64,000 nt of DNA from Silene latifolia (GCF_048544455.1 NC_133536.1:201689325-201753324); one strand, 5' to 3'; shown: positions 36,100-48,975, counted from the first letter of the stretch. Made by a program: numbers and translations. The notes: generated from the sequence alone by a model not told the origin.

Positions 36100-38237
36100 A
36101 CGTCATTATTTACGCTTCTGCCATTCCGGGTTTAATTTTGCTCTATTTTTCTCTTAATCCTATCTCTCCCTCCTATAATCTCCCTCTCTTCTCTCAATTT
36201 CTTCGCAACCAGATCTTCTAATGTCACTACCTTTGCTTTATAGAGTTTGTCGTTAGCATTTATCTCGTCCCTGCATTTCGTTGCCGAAAACCTCCGTCCA
36301 ACCAATTGTCTTTGTTGCTAAACTGTGAGTATTTACTTTACATTTGAATTCCATTTTTTGGTATTTACTTAAGTCTACTAATGCCCCCTTAGCAAGGTAA
36401 AAGTTCTAATTTTTTTTACCGAGCGTCAAGTTCTAATTTTTTAACCGCCTGTTTGCTGAGGATCTGTGATGACTTAAATTATGGGATGGCCGGATGTAAT
36501 CCGACAAAGTATTGATGGCCTTTGACATTTTAGTTGCGGCTTGCACTTTGCCCAATTCCTTTTATCGCTCACCAAGTGTTTGATGAATTGTCCAAACTAA
36601 AATCTCATTGCTCTTTTTTCCTATTTGTCCATTTATTTTTGCGTCCTTCTCCTTCAATTCTGTATTTTATATGCCAACAGTGTTACACACAGCTGCAAAA
36701 TGAGGCGTATGACAAGAGATTGGAATAAATTTGTCTCTTTTTTTTTTTTTCGTTGTTGGTTTTGTAAACTAAATAATTGTGTCATTATTAAAATTTGTGT
36801 AGGTATTATTAAAAACTCTCAAAGTGTGAACAAAGCAAGTTCATGAAATGTAATTTGTAGGAGTTTAGTAGTAGGTTATTCAAACTTCTATCTACATATT
36901 TCTTAAATGACTGGTTTTCAATGTTTAACAGTAAATGGACTGTGACGCTGGCGCCTGGCGGTACATATTTACATATTACTCCTACTAAACTAGTGGAGCA
37001 TTATTTGGGTTGACATGTGAGTGTAAATATTTTACCCATGCATCGTTTTTTTGGGGTGTTTGGATTTTGATGTGATCATGGTAAAGGTTTGCGTCCCTTA
37101 TTAGTTGTTTTTTAAGGTCTATTTCGATACATGACCTATTCCGCTTAAGTTTGCTACTCTTATTTAATTTACTATTCGTTACGCATCTCTATTTCAAATT
37201 AAATATGAACAATGTGTAGTAAGTAGTATAAAAATAACGCCTACTTAGAGAGATTGTGTATAACTTTCGCGGTGTTTGGATCAACGGTTGAAAATTGTTG
37301 TTATGGTCTGCTTTGATGCATGTTGATCTCTGACATTCATATTGGAGACATTAACTTGTATGTTTTACTACTATTGGGGGTGTTCACGTTTGACGAAGTG
37401 AGTTCTTAACCATGAACCTTAGTTTGCTGGAAAACGACCCCTCTTAGTTGGTTTTACTAAGAGATTTACTCTATTGTAATCTCGTATATATTTTTGGGCC
37501 TATATAATCACATGATCGACCGCATAACGTACACAATGTCCCCTTCTGAGAACAATAAGGTGTCCCGATCAAATGAATAAAATTTAGAATGACCTGCATT
37601 GAACTATCTACGGAGTAATTGTTTTTAGAAAGAGTTAGTAGTACCCATCTTCAGTAGGTTGGTGGGTAGCTTTGTTCAAACACCTGACGATTAGGAAGAG
37701 TAAGTAGTTTTCGTTGCGAAATAATTTCGCTTCAAATAATGTTGTTGTTGAATGAAAAAGGTAATTAGTACTCCATAAACCCCCATTTCATTGTTATACG
37801 GTATTGATCTGTTATCTTATTTACTTCTTTGGACGTGTTTTTAGCAGGCAACATTTATGGTGCATGTTCATGACGGTTTATGGCTTCTATTGACATCAAT
37901 AACAAATAATGTGTCGTTGGCTGCCCAAAAGATGATTATCTTCATGATGCCCTTATTGCCATATCAAGTTGTGGGGTTGTACTGCACATGTAGCTATGCT
38001 TGTGAGCTTGTGATTACTTATTTACTTAGTACTTGCATAGTATTCCGTATGTTTTACTCTAAAATAAGTTTGTTGTACGCAACTCTTAATGGGTTTGTTC
38101 ACATAAAAGGGTAAAGTTGCGAACACTCGACTTCCTTTAACCATGCTATTTGCAAGAGTTCTCGAGTGACTAAGTGGGTAATATTTTGTGTGTCGTATAT
38201 TTTCTCCAAATATTCTGATAATTTTATTGTGTCACAG
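36100..38237. other. Helitron interior without a recognised gene
   Basis: AT-rich sequence between the Helitron 5' end and the CTP synthase fragment. Some may be captured intron DNA of that gene, but no exon was recognised before 38238. Confidence 0.35.
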
Positions 38238-38674
38238 ATTGTTGAACTGCCAGATCATCCTGTCTTCATTGGAGCTCAATTCCAATATGAGTTTAAGTCA
38301 AGACCCGGAAAACCCTCTATGTTCATAAGTGTGTAAGCGTTTCTCCTCCGTAGTCCGTACGTCCATATAAACAGGAAATACCTGTGACCTGTTTGTAAAT
38401 AAGTTTTAGCGTCTAGAATGTCTTGACAAGGTTTTAGCAGTGGTTGACCTTTTAATCTCCTGCCTGGTTCATAGGTTTAATAGCAGCACTTGTTGCGGAG
38501 CTGGATGATATTTCAGGGAGCCTTGGTGTTGTACATGACCCATTATTAGCGGAAAGGCCAAAGTACAACTATATCGTTCCTGCTCCTCTGTTCAACAATA
38601 TCTTGTTCAAAGACAATGATAGGCATTGTAATGGTTCCATTCATCCGGATTATCCAAATGATGATCATATTTGA
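38238..38674 (+). pseudogene. CTP synthase C-terminal fragment captured by a Helitron
   Basis: Two exon pieces remain. 38238-38328 follows TGTCACAG and encodes IVELPDHPVFIGAQF, then EFKSRPGKPS. 38475-38674 follows TTCATAG and begins LIAALVAELDD, matching the plant CTP synthase LIAA segment after the glutaminase domain. The intron between (38329-38474) is kept and the phases agree. CTP synthase converts UTP to CTP with glutamine; the class I glutaminase domain needs the His of QFHPEF, but this copy reads QFQYEF, so the His is Gln. The upstream synthetase domain is absent. Recognition rests on the motif run and intron position. Confidence 0.8.
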
Positions 38675-41600
38675 GGAGTCTATTGATCGAATACGAAAGA
38701 GGGGGGGGGGTGAATTGAGTATTAAAAACGATGCCCACTTTTTCGAAATATATGAAGTAGAATTAATTATTTGATTTTATTGATTAAAATCAACTAATTA
38801 ATTTACTAATAAGCGCAAAAACAAAATAACGAAAATAAAGAAGGAGAGAAAGAGAAACACACAGGATTTTTGAAGTGGTTCAGTTTCACAAGTCGAAACC
38901 TACGTCCACTATTCTCGATTAATATTTTTTAGTACCTTTCTCCGGATTACAAAAATTATCAATCCACTCGTATAATCAACTATATGATTATAACTCAGAT
39001 TGAGTATCGCTAAATACTCTAATTGCTCTTACGTTAATAAGAAAAGCACAACGATAAATACTAATCTCACGTTATGCGAGTGAGTATAATATCTTTGTGT
39101 ACTTAGTATCCTATAACGATTTCTCTTCGAGTGATTGACAAATATGATGCACAACTTTTGTATAAGCAATTTGTAAAATAAGAATTAAAGCTCAAATAAT
39201 TTTTGATTAAATATTTTTCTCTTTGAAAGTGTAGATGTGGGTGCTACCTTCAAATGTTGAATGAAGAGAGGTATTTATAGTTGTAGGGAATTAGGGTTTA
39301 GGAATATTGTGGAATGTATAAAACCCTAAATGACTTGACGAACAAGTAGGAGGCTAGGGTTTAGAAGTGGAGAATTCGGCCTCTAGGGTTTCGGCCTCTA
39401 GGGTTTCGGCCACTAGGGTTTCGGCCACTAGGGTTCGGCCAGCCCCTAGGCTTCCTTCGGTCCACTCTTGCTTCCATAGCCCACAACAAATCGAGATAGA
39501 ATTTAGTTAAAATCCTAGGTTGCATGACGACATAAATATCGTATTACAAACCAATAGTTTATTCAACTTAAATTCTCATTAAATAATTCCAATCAAATAA
39601 ATACTCTCTTATTCTTATAAAACATTAAAAATATATTTTCCAAAAATTAACGCATCATTTTTGTCTAGTAATGAAGTTATGGCTATGAGGTCATAACTTC
39701 ACTAACCTTTAAATCAAACAAAGTAAAACCATTACCGGATGACGACCTATACTATCTAATCTTCAGTAGATCTTCAGTAAACGAATCGTCTCTTCACAAG
39801 TCTCTCATCTTGAGTCTTGTGGTTGATTTCTGATCTTGATCTTGCTTGAATACAACGATCAAGTGTCTTTGAAGTTGTACTTCCTTGGTCCAAACTTCAA
39901 GCTTGCGTCATTGTAATTGTTCCTTTCTATATTAAGACTTGAGCACACAATTACACGCATATGTTTATAATATTAAGTCCACATACAAATCATTACTGTC
40001 ATTATCAAAACAATTAATTAGGACTAAAGGTCCAACAAATTCCCCTTTTTGATGATGACAAGTCTCCTATGATTTGTGTCTAAGTCTAGTTCCCCCTCAA
40101 CATAATACTTCCCAAATTATAGAACAGTTGAGCGCAGAAACTAATAATCTTTTCAAAGTTATAACTATAGAACGCCATGAGAGAATTAACTTGAGACGGT
40201 CGCAAATCATAAAAACAATTCCCCCTCTTGGCATCATTGAAAAGACGAGAACAAATATAAAACGACTAGAATAATATATTATGAGACAAGAATTAATCAT
40301 GAAAAACATATTATATTAAACGCAATCTAGTTCTTAATTAGCATAATAATATTATAAACCTGCAATCACACAAGGAATAAAATGCGGAATGGAAAAAGCT
40401 AATATCCATAAGAATGGACTTTTATTGTGAGCAAAGGAATTAAAAAGATAAGGCTAGGTTGGATGGGTGTGGCGAGGTGGTCACGGGTAGTGTGGGCTCG
40501 GCGGTTGTGACCTCGGACGGGTCCGAAATTCCAAGTCCTCGAGTCGCGCGTGACAATGGTCTAGGAGTGCAGCTTGAGCAGTCAATCGAGTGTCGAAATT
40601 ACCAATCCTCAAAGTCATAGCTTTAACTGCTTCATATATCGTATGCATCTCAGACCTCATCTCCTTTCCAGATTGTAAAAGCTTATCACCAAACTTAACC
40701 AAACTATCCAAACCTTCCCTCATAAGAGTAGACTCGGAGTGTGTTCGCACGGCGGCCTTAAGAGCCTCGTCGATTTTCGTGTCAAACCGTGACAACACGG
40801 TGTTTAGACGCGCCGGGCTAATACTACTTGGTCCACTAGAATCAACTCTCCTTTCCTTTTTAATAAGATCAAACAAATCACCTAATTTCTTGTCTTGCTC
40901 ATTAATCCTTCCAAGAATAGAAGTGAAGTTTGATTCCATCTTAGAATCCAACATCTCAAAACTTACATTGCTTTTTCCTCCTTTTTCTCCTTTTTCTCCT
41001 TTTATGTCAAAACACAATTCCAGGCCATTAATAACAAGCTTCATATAAAGATCATTCATCTCATCACTTGCAATAACTCCATAGAATTCTAAGGAAAGAA
41101 AATAATACCAATTTCCATTTTTTTTCTCGGTGCCCCTTTTTTTTCGGCAACTTTTCCTCTTTTTTTTTTCGTGCCCCTCTTTATTTGTGTAGGAATATAA
41201 TAAGATAGAAATATCTTTATTATATTTAGGCATTTTATTGTAGATTTTGTCGAATTTTTGTAAGAATATGTGATTATACAGAATATTAAATATTACCATA
41301 CACATAAGCAAGATATAACACGTAAAATAAACATTATTTAACATAATTAAACTTGCAACAAAAATATACGGACACAATCGTACAATCTCATCTTCCTAGC
41401 CAGTCATTCAGGTTCCCAGACATAATTATGATGGATTTAATTATCGCTAATTAAACCAATCTCTAGTCTTAATAACTCAAAGCGTTTTCTAGCTAACGAC
41501 TTAGTCAAGATATCAGCCCATTGCCTTTCGGTACTACAAAATTCAAGTGAAATGTTGCCTTCTCTACATGATCTCGTAGAAAATGGTGTCGAATATCTAT

Positions 41601-42011
41601 ATGTTTGGTCCTCGAGTGCTGATCAGGGTTCTTAGAAATTACTATAGCACTCGTATTGTCACACATAATAGGCATACGACCTACATTTATACCATAATCA
41701 CATAGTTGTTGCTTTAACCAAAGTAATTGAGAACATACCAGTCCCGCAGATACATACTCGGCTTCAGCAGTAGACATTGCAACGGAATTTTGTTTCTTTG
41801 ATCCCCATGTGATGACACAAGGTCCAACAAACGTTGCATACCCAGAAGTGCTTTTCCTATCTAAAGAGCATCCTGCATAATCTGCATCTGAATACCCTAC
41901 TAGATCGAAATTACACTCAAGTGGATACCATAAGTACAAATTTGATGTACCAATTAAATATCTCAAGATACGTTTAACTGCAATCATATGTGACTCTAGG
42001 AAAAAAAACAT
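38672..42011 (-). mobile_element. Ty1/copia LTR retrotransposon, partial and broken
   Basis: Fossil on the minus strand holding the 3' end of an element: part of the pol gene (RNase H, 42011-41505, with family motifs such as GYSDADYAGC and STAEAEYVS), a further frame downstream of it (41377-40481, part coiled-coil-like, function unknown), a purine tract AAAAAGGGG, and one LTR (40037 to about 38672, starting TGTTGGACC). The order with a long 3' region resembles SIRE/Maximus-type Copia lineages. The 5' part, including the other LTR, is missing at the junction with the MULE near 42011. The LTR holds a 15-bp tandem repeat with TAGGGTTT at 39376-39450. Age cannot be judged from one LTR. Confidence 0.85.
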
Positions 42012-42287
42012 TACTTAACTTGTTTTTCATTAAACCATTCACAAAATATCAAGCTTGTTTCATGTTGAAGTACAAACTGCTACTAAAGCATTGATTTCAT
42101 GTTCAAGTAGAAGCTCCTACTAAAGCATTGATTTCATGTTCAAGTAAAACAAAATAGCCAAAACAAAAGCTATGAGCCTGCTACTTTCAACAACTACTAA
42201 TTAGTTCATGGAGTCTTAACGCAAAACAAAACAATAGCCAACAGCTGACTACATATCTTCAAGGCAAAATAACAGTTCAGACTAAGA

Positions 42288-45200
42288 CTAATACGTTCCT
42301 TGAGTTTTCCTTTTCTTCTCCTGTGTTACTTTTCCTTTCCCTTTGCTGGTACTTGCCTCAATTGTGGCATTGACCTGAGTCTGAGATTGAGATTGAATTG
42401 CCAGCTCTAGGGTGTTCCTTTCTCGTCTTTCCTTAGCAGTGTAACCTCCTTTGCAGGTTTTGGAATTATGTCCAAAGAACTTACATGTTTTGCACCTAAT
42501 AGAGACAGATCTCTTCCCTTTCCTTTGCTCTCCAGCCTCCCTCCTTCTGTTCCTAGCTGGTCTGCCAATAGCTCTCTTCAAAGGTGGTGGTACCAAGGTA
42601 GGCACATCAAGGTGTAATTATTTGCATGTTCAGACATAATACAAAACAAAAACAAGTGTAATTATTTACAAGTTGTTGTATTATAGCATTACCTTCTACC
42701 TGTCTGATATTATGGTCCAATTTGTTTTACCACTATCTTTAAGTGTATGCTTAAGATGCCTAAAAAACATAGACCATGTTTCTTTGTTCTCTGCCTCTAC
42801 CACTGCAACTGCTATTGGGAACAACTCACTGTTCCCATCAAGAGTAACCGCTGATAGCAAAACACCGCCATAACTACCTTTCAGGTGAGTACCATCTACA
42901 CCAATGAGACTCCTACAACCCTTAATCAATCCCTCTATCTGCGCTTTAAAAGAAACGAATATGCTTTTAAATTGAAGTGGTCTTTCTGGAGTTTCCAATT
43001 GAACCCAAGAGCAGATGGCAGTACCACCAGGATTTGTTTGTTTTAAAACTTCACAATACCTAGGGAGCAATTTGTATGAATCATCATGACCACCATTTAT
43101 TTCTTTCAAGGCTATATCCTTCATCTTATAAATAGTTGAAGTTGCCATCTCTAGTCCAAACCTCTTCATGAGTATTGACTGAATTGATTTAGCTGTTATG
43201 ATTGGATTGGCCCTTATATCCTCAATAAGTTTCTTTGCGACCCACACACAATTTGCCATAGGATTGTTTGTACTTATACTTTCACAACCATGCTCAGGAT
43301 ATCTAATAGTCTTGATGGCCCAAGTGATGCCATCTGGTAGAACACTAGCATGAATTCTCCATTGACAATCAAGTGTGGCACAGTCAGCTGTGTATATTTT
43401 ATTGTCAGCCTTGACAACAACTAAAGTGAAACCTTCTTGAACACAGTAATCCCTTAAAACATCTTTGAAATGTTCTTTGTCCATGAACAACATCCAAGGC
43501 CTTAAAGTTATAGCCCCAAACTCCTTTGTCTCATATAGCTCACCATTCTCAGTCACCTGACCATAATACCCGCCCTCTTCACCAGACCAGCTTGGGTGAT
43601 CTCTAAATGGGTGATCTCTAAATGGCACATATCCATCATCAATAAACTCTAGTGCAGATGTTACCAAACTATCCTACCTCTAAATCAGTTAAACCCTCCT
43701 CTTCCTCTATTATGTCATCTTCAGAAGGTATGTAAGAATTGTCACTACCATCCTCTTCACTTAACTGTTCATAGTCTACCCTTCCACCTCTTGTAGATCT
43801 TGTGCTACTTCCTTGGCGCAAGTTTCTCTTAGTTTGTGTCTTAACAACATAGGCTCCATGTCTCTTAGTTGAAGTCTTAGGAATTTTCTTCTTTCTTTCT
43901 GTTAGCTGAGTTATTTGAGAGGTTGTTTCAGAAGGTATGACATGGTTTGGCTGAGTTTCTTTGCCTTGGGTCAATTGGAGAGTGTTTGTAGTAGCCAAAT
44001 CTTGAACATGCTCTAAAATAGGGGGAAGATCAGTAACATGTTCAAAATTTTCAGGAGTTAAAGATTCAGATTGTCTTGTCCTCCTAATGGCCAATTTCTT
44101 CCTTGTTTGAATGGCTGACATAGGATTAGGAACATCAACAGACTGGCCTCCATTATTAGAAGCTCTCAATGTTCTAGCCAATTGGAGAGTATTACATGGT
44201 GCTACTTCTGACTCAATCCATATACGCAATTCACTCTTCCCATTACACCTGGTAAACATCTCCATAAGATCTTTATCATCCCTTAAAAACAGGGGCGGAC
44301 CCACACTAGGCTGAGGTGTAGCAAATGCTACACCAAAAAAAAAAATCACTTACAAAAGAATAAACTGCTACACCAAAAAAAAAGTACTCCCTATCTTTTT
44401 CTATTCTCCTTCCCAAAGTAAACCAATTCCTAAATTATCTCACCCATATTCCTAAAAATCTGGTGGAAGAATACATTGATTGCGTTGAATTCTCAAATTT
44501 ATCAAAATTTAATCTCTACAACTTCCTTATTTATCTTTAATTACCAAATAAAAAATATACTTACCTTCTCACTTTTAATTGCTGTAAAATTTTCATCACT
44601 TTTCAATTATACTCTCAAAATTCTTAATTTTAAACTCTTCACAAATCGATATGGCAAATGTTCCGACCCCAAGCGTCACTGGAGCACCGCTTCATCAGAT
44701 GTCTGACTGCCGTCGACAATCGGGCCACCACCGCACCGCCCCACCACCACAAATCCGACAGATAATTTCAGTTTCTAACTCTTATTCGCCGTTTTTAGCA
44801 ATTCGATTTCATTTTTACTGAGTGAAGAGTTTGATTGTTGAATGTTGATTTACAGTGACACAATGTAGTCTGTAGACATGTAGTAATGGATTAACTAAAA
44901 TGATGGTTAAATTTTGCAATTTAAGTAATAGATTAATTGCTGAATATTTTAGTAAAAAATTGACAATTGTTGGGATTTGGGACTTTGGGTATAAGAGTAG
45001 CCGAGTAACAATTGTTAAGTTGTGTTTGACTAGTGCTAGCCTAGTGTAAGTAGTCAGTGATTACGACTATTGTTGTTGTTATGGCAGAATGAATTGAAGT
45101 AGTGGTTGGAGCACATATTGATTATTTGATTGTATGGATGGGTGATTGACTGCATCAGTGGCGAGAAGTGAAGTAGATAAGTATAATATTGCTTAATTAA

Positions 45201-45860
45201 TTCATTTACTTGTGCACTTGTTTTAGAATCTTGGACAAAGCTAAAGACTTATGACTAATGTGCTTTGGTGAATGGTGAATTTGTTGTTTGTTTTTCATAG
45301 TTGAACTTTCAGAGTTTTAGTAGACTAATTGCACACTATTTTGCATATGACTTTAGATTGTAAATAAAAAAGAACAAGAGATGATGTAATTACAAGTTGT
45401 TTCTCGAAAAAGGCTCCCAACTCAAACGAAGAATCAACTCAATCAGGTGGGCAGAGTTGATTCTAACCGATAAAGAAATTGTAAAGCAATTTTTAGATAT
45501 GCGAACTCGTCGAATACTGTAGTAATATTTTAATTTTTATTGTAATTGACATTTGTTTTATATTATCAATATTAGAATTTTGCTACACCAAATTAAAAAT
45601 CCTGGGTTCGCCCCTGCTTAAAAACACATGGTTCATTTTCCAACTATAACCTAATGAAGAGTGTTTGGGTAGAGGAACCTTCTCTTTTTCCGCCTCGTCA
45701 AGTAAGTCATTATACACATCAATAAGTAGAGATTTATCTCTATCCTCAACCTAACATCCACTATATTACCCATATAATGCATTTTCAACACCACACTCTC
45801 CATTCTGCAGTTTACAAAATCAACTAAGCATCAAAACCCATAATCGTATTTATGTGTAAT
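42288..45860 (-). pseudogene. MuDR-type transposase, interrupted and internally deleted
   Basis: Read on the minus strand: an N-terminal piece (about 45860-45617, including LLIDVYNDLLDEAEKE) continues directly at 44289 (RDDKDLMEMF) once the hAT element 44290-45616 is set aside. Next come a Ser/Thr/Lys-rich linker to 43669 and a frame change near 43668. The Mutator DNA-binding domain and first half of the MULE catalytic domain follow (43667-42696), with catalytic Asp in GVDGTHLKGS and in TIISDR at its end. The rest of the catalytic domain (third acidic residue) and the SWIM finger are absent. The C-terminal zinc knuckle CKTCKFFGHNSKTC is at 42605-42288. No function is expected. Confidence 0.87.
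44290..45616. mobile_element. hAT element, non-autonomous, inserted in the MULE transposase
   Basis: A 1327-bp element starting CAGGGGCGGACCCA and ending TGGGTTCGCCCCTG, with a perfect 8-bp duplication CTTAAAAA (44282-44289, 45617-45624). Removing it rejoins the MULE reading frame (VFL..RDDKDL). It has no hAT transposase; its interior is AT-rich with GCTACACCA repeats near both ends. Confidence 0.92.
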
Positions 45861-46399
45861 CGTAATCAGAAGCAAATAATGAATAAACAACAAAAACTAT
45901 TAAAATGTTTTCAAGATGAAAACTTTACAACACAGAAAGATTTTTAGACACTAAATAATCTTAGAATAAGACAAACTAACACTACTACAGATACAGGCTA
46001 TAACAACGGTTAAAAACCGTTGTTATATAAAAAAGCGTCCGTCGTTAAAGGTTTTAACAACGGTTGCTTTTTCTAAGTAACCCGTTGTGAAAACTATTAA
46101 CAACGGTTTAAAGTAGAAATAACCGTTGTGAAAAGTGTGACTAAATTTTAGTGGAAAAGTTATAACAACGGTTACAGTAGAAAAAACCGTTGTTATAACT
46201 AAAGACAACGGATTTTTTTTTAAAAAAAAACAAATTAAATAAATTATATATTACTAGATGCATGCATTATTACTGCCCCTTATAATTCCGATGCATGCAT
46301 TATTACTGCCAAATCCCTGCATATGAAAGGACAATATATGGAATGAGAAGGGTTACAAGATTTGAAGCAGATATGATGACACAACTTCCTAAACATATA

Positions 46400-46713
46400 C
46401 TCCCTCTTATTCATTTTAACTCCCCTCTTTCAAAAGGGCACGCAAATTAAGGGGAGGATTATTTTATTGTAAAGTATTGTGGGGGTGTAAGGTAATTGGA
46501 GAGAGGAAAGGTATTATTGTGGGGTAAGATGATTAAAATAAGTATTGTTGTGGGGTATGATGATTAAAATAAGATAAAATATGAGTATTGTGGGTATTGT
46601 TGTGGGGTAAGGTGATTAAAATAAGTATAAAACTTTACTAAATAAGGAAATGGGGAGAGTTATATGAATAGATGAAAAAGGAAAGGGGGAGAGTTAAAAT
46701 GAATAGGAGGGAG
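46400..46713. mobile_element. Stowaway-type MITE inside CACTA
   Basis: A 314-bp element (CTCCCTCTTATTCATTTTAA and complement) flanked by TA (46398-46399, 46714-46715). It is an uninterrupted homologue of the element split at 15163-19639. Confidence 0.85.
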
Positions 46714-46869
46714 TATTAATTAAAAAACAACTCAAACGACACATTACTAAGTATAAATTCATGCATTATCTCAATAACCATTCCATTATCTCACTATCTC
46801 CAAACCCTAAACTGCTAAAACAAACTCCAAACCCTAAATCTTTAAAACAAACTCCAACTTCCTTCAACA

Positions 46870-47157
46870 ATGAATGATACCATCTGTAATACATGCATTA
46901 TGACCGAGTACAACAAGAGTTTCATCCGCCGGTTGCTGGACATCGAGGGCAGGTTCAGGAGCTACCTTGTGGAAGCTCGGATCGCACTCAAGGGCGCCAA
47001 AAAAAATGGCTTGACAGAGCAACAGATGTTGCAGCTATATGACGATATAGCAACTGCGGAACGAAACCTCCAAATAACAAAGGAGGAGAGGATGGATATC
47101 ATAGAAGAGAATAAGACTCTCTATGCATATCTAAGAATTGCATTTTTAGCAATGTAA
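46870..47157 (+). CDS. Small helical protein of unknown function inside the CACTA element
   Basis: A 95-aa open frame from an ATG in an A-rich context (CTTCAACAATG) between the two subterminal repeat arrays. The N-terminus has three Cys within the first 10 residues (about 5, 8 and 10), then a charged, predicted-helical stretch rich in Glu, Arg, Lys and Leu to the end. I recognise no domain. GC content is higher than in the surrounding AT-rich DNA, which suggests real or recent coding. It could be a captured exon or an accessory protein of this CACTA family; nothing here decides. Confidence 0.4.
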   Translation: MNDTICNTCIMTEYNKSFIRRLLDIEGRFRSYLVEARIALKGAKKNGLTEQQMLQLYDDIATAERNLQITKEERMDIIEENKTLYAYLRIAFLAM

Positions 47158-47641
47158 TTCGTTTTTTATGTATTTATATATATATATATTAATTAATTAA
47201 GTTTATTATGCATTCCTCTCCATCATCTTCTTCTTTGTTTTATTTTATTTAATTTGTTATACAAGCTAATAAACGCAGAAAAACAACAGTGACAAAACTA
47301 ATTAAGCGAATAATACTTAGAGAAAGAACAATAATGATCGATAAAAACACATGCAAATGAAATAATTAGAGAAAGAAAATAATGACTGAGATGACAAAGC
47401 CTAAAACCATGCATATTTACATGATAATTAGAGAAATTGTAAAAAACGATGACAACAACAGTGACAGATAGGAGATGATAAAGCGACGATGAGAAAGAGA
47501 GAAAGAGACGATGAGAAAGTGTGTGTTTGTGTTTGTGTTAGGTTTGTGTTTGTGGCTGTAGCTGATCTGTGTTTGTGTGGTTTATATTATGGAAAGTATT
47601 GACAACGTTTTTTACGCATAAACCGATTGTCATTAGAGAAT

Positions 47642-48148
47642 GAGTTTTTTTGTCAAAAACTACCTAAAATTTACCTCATTTTCATAAATACTACCTAAAG
47701 TTTTTAATTTTGCGAGAAACTACCTGATATTTTTTTACTTTTGTCGAAAACTACCAAATTGAAATTGATGAGCAAATTCGATAATTTTTTTTTCAAATTA
47801 ACTAAAATTCCGACAAATAAGTCAAATGCCAATCGAATTAATCATAATTTTGTCCAAATTAGCCACAATCTCGGCCAAACTAGTCAAAATTATAGTAAAA
47901 CAAATTGAAATAAATGTGTTAGTAGCTTATCAAACCAGTTGGCGATGGTTAAGTATAGTAAATAATGTATGTTCAATGCCAAAAATAATATTTTCGAGTT
48001 AGAATTTTGTCTAATTTGATCGGATTTTTCAATTTGGTAGTGTACGACAAAAGACAAGAAAATTTAGGTAGTTTCTCGCAAAATTAAAAACTTTAGGTAG
48101 TATTTATGAAAATCAGGTAAATTTTAGGTAGTTTTTGACAAAAAACTC
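47642..48148. mobile_element. Mutator-type MITE inside CACTA
   Basis: A 507-bp element with long inverted repeats (GAGTTTTTTTGTCAAAAACT left) and a perfect 9-bp duplication TTAGAGAAT (47633-47641, 48149-48157). The TIR is made of four AACTACCT-type modules. Confidence 0.88.
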
Positions 48149-48975
48149 TTAGAGAATATATTAACAACGGGTCCTTAGAAAACCGTTGTTAAAAAGTATT
48201 AACAACGGGTTTATATATAACCGTTGTAATTACTTTTCACTAACTTTGCGCCAAATTATTAACAACGGTTATAATGTATTACAGAGTAAACTGTTGTTAT
48301 TAGTTTTTATATTAACAACGGTTGTGCAAGTTGGACCCGTTGTTAAAACCTATAACAACGGTTATCAACACATAACCGTTGTAATTAAGTTTAGTAAAAT
48401 TCGCGCCATCCATTCTACAACGTCTTATGGTGATTTTCGTGAATAAGCGTTGTTAAAGGGGCGTTGTAGTTGCCTGGATTTGTAGTAGTGTAATTAAACA
48501 ATTAAAGGGATAACATTGCTAACACACACGACCAACATGCAATGTAATCTAGAAATAATCAACCTATTTTGATCGTCAACTAACAAAAGATAGAAGGCAA
48601 TAATTAACTTACTTTTCGCGCAAGTAGTGAAGTGAGATGAAGTTGAAGGAAGGAGATGAAGTTGAGAGGAGGGAGATGAAGTTGAAACAGGAAAAAGGAG
48701 ATGAAAATGAAACTAGGAAAATGAAAGGACACGAGTGAATGATGTACTCAACAAGCTAAAGTTTCTTATGTGCTTTTCCACCTCAGTGCCATGTCATATC
48801 CAAGTCATTGCCACATAAGCGTCCATGTCATCACTTAACAGCTAAAATGGAGTTAAGTTGACGGAAAATAAGTTTAAGGTTACGTTTAGTGATAATGACA
48901 AAATATAGGGGTACCATGTGTGTTTTCTAAAATGTAGGGGTATCGTGTAGAAAGTCGAAAAGTTGAGGGGTACCA

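Larger units (their letters stand above)
45980..48490. mobile_element. CACTA element, non-autonomous, 2.5 kb
   Basis: TIRs CACTACTACAGATACAGGC (left) and the complement of CCTGGATTTGTAGTAGTG (right), with a 3-bp duplication TAA (45977-45979, 48491-48493). Subterminal arrays of AACAACGGTT in both orientations (46005-46210, 48165-48400) are the usual transposase-binding layout. Nested inside are a Stowaway MITE (46400-46713) and a Mutator-type MITE (47642-48148). It contains a 95-codon frame and no CACTA transposase. Confidence 0.9.
42012..48975 (-). mobile_element. MULE (Mutator) remnant with hAT and CACTA insertions
   Basis: Transposase pieces on the minus strand lie at 42288-44289 and continue at about 45617-45860. 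At the far right, 48870-48975, is a reiterated GGTACCCCT-type block (complement of AGGGGTACCATGTAGAATAT) like the TIR of the Mutator element at 61591, so it is probably the element's own terminal repeat. No matching left TIR was found near 42012. A short tandem repeat (ACTAAAGCATTGATTTCATG twice) lies at 42080-42150. Confidence 0.6.

Noticed and set aside
37857-38114. 85-codon plus-strand frame upstream of the CTP synthase fragment
   Set aside because: No match to CTP synthase exons or other domains; probably intronic.
40590-41048. Plus-strand frame of 152 codons
   Set aside because: It is the antisense shadow of the Copia frame on the minus strand.
40481-41377. Frame after RNase H in the Copia fossil as an envelope-like gene
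   Set aside because: Position alone suggests it; I see no convincing envelope features, so only a frame of unknown function is reported.
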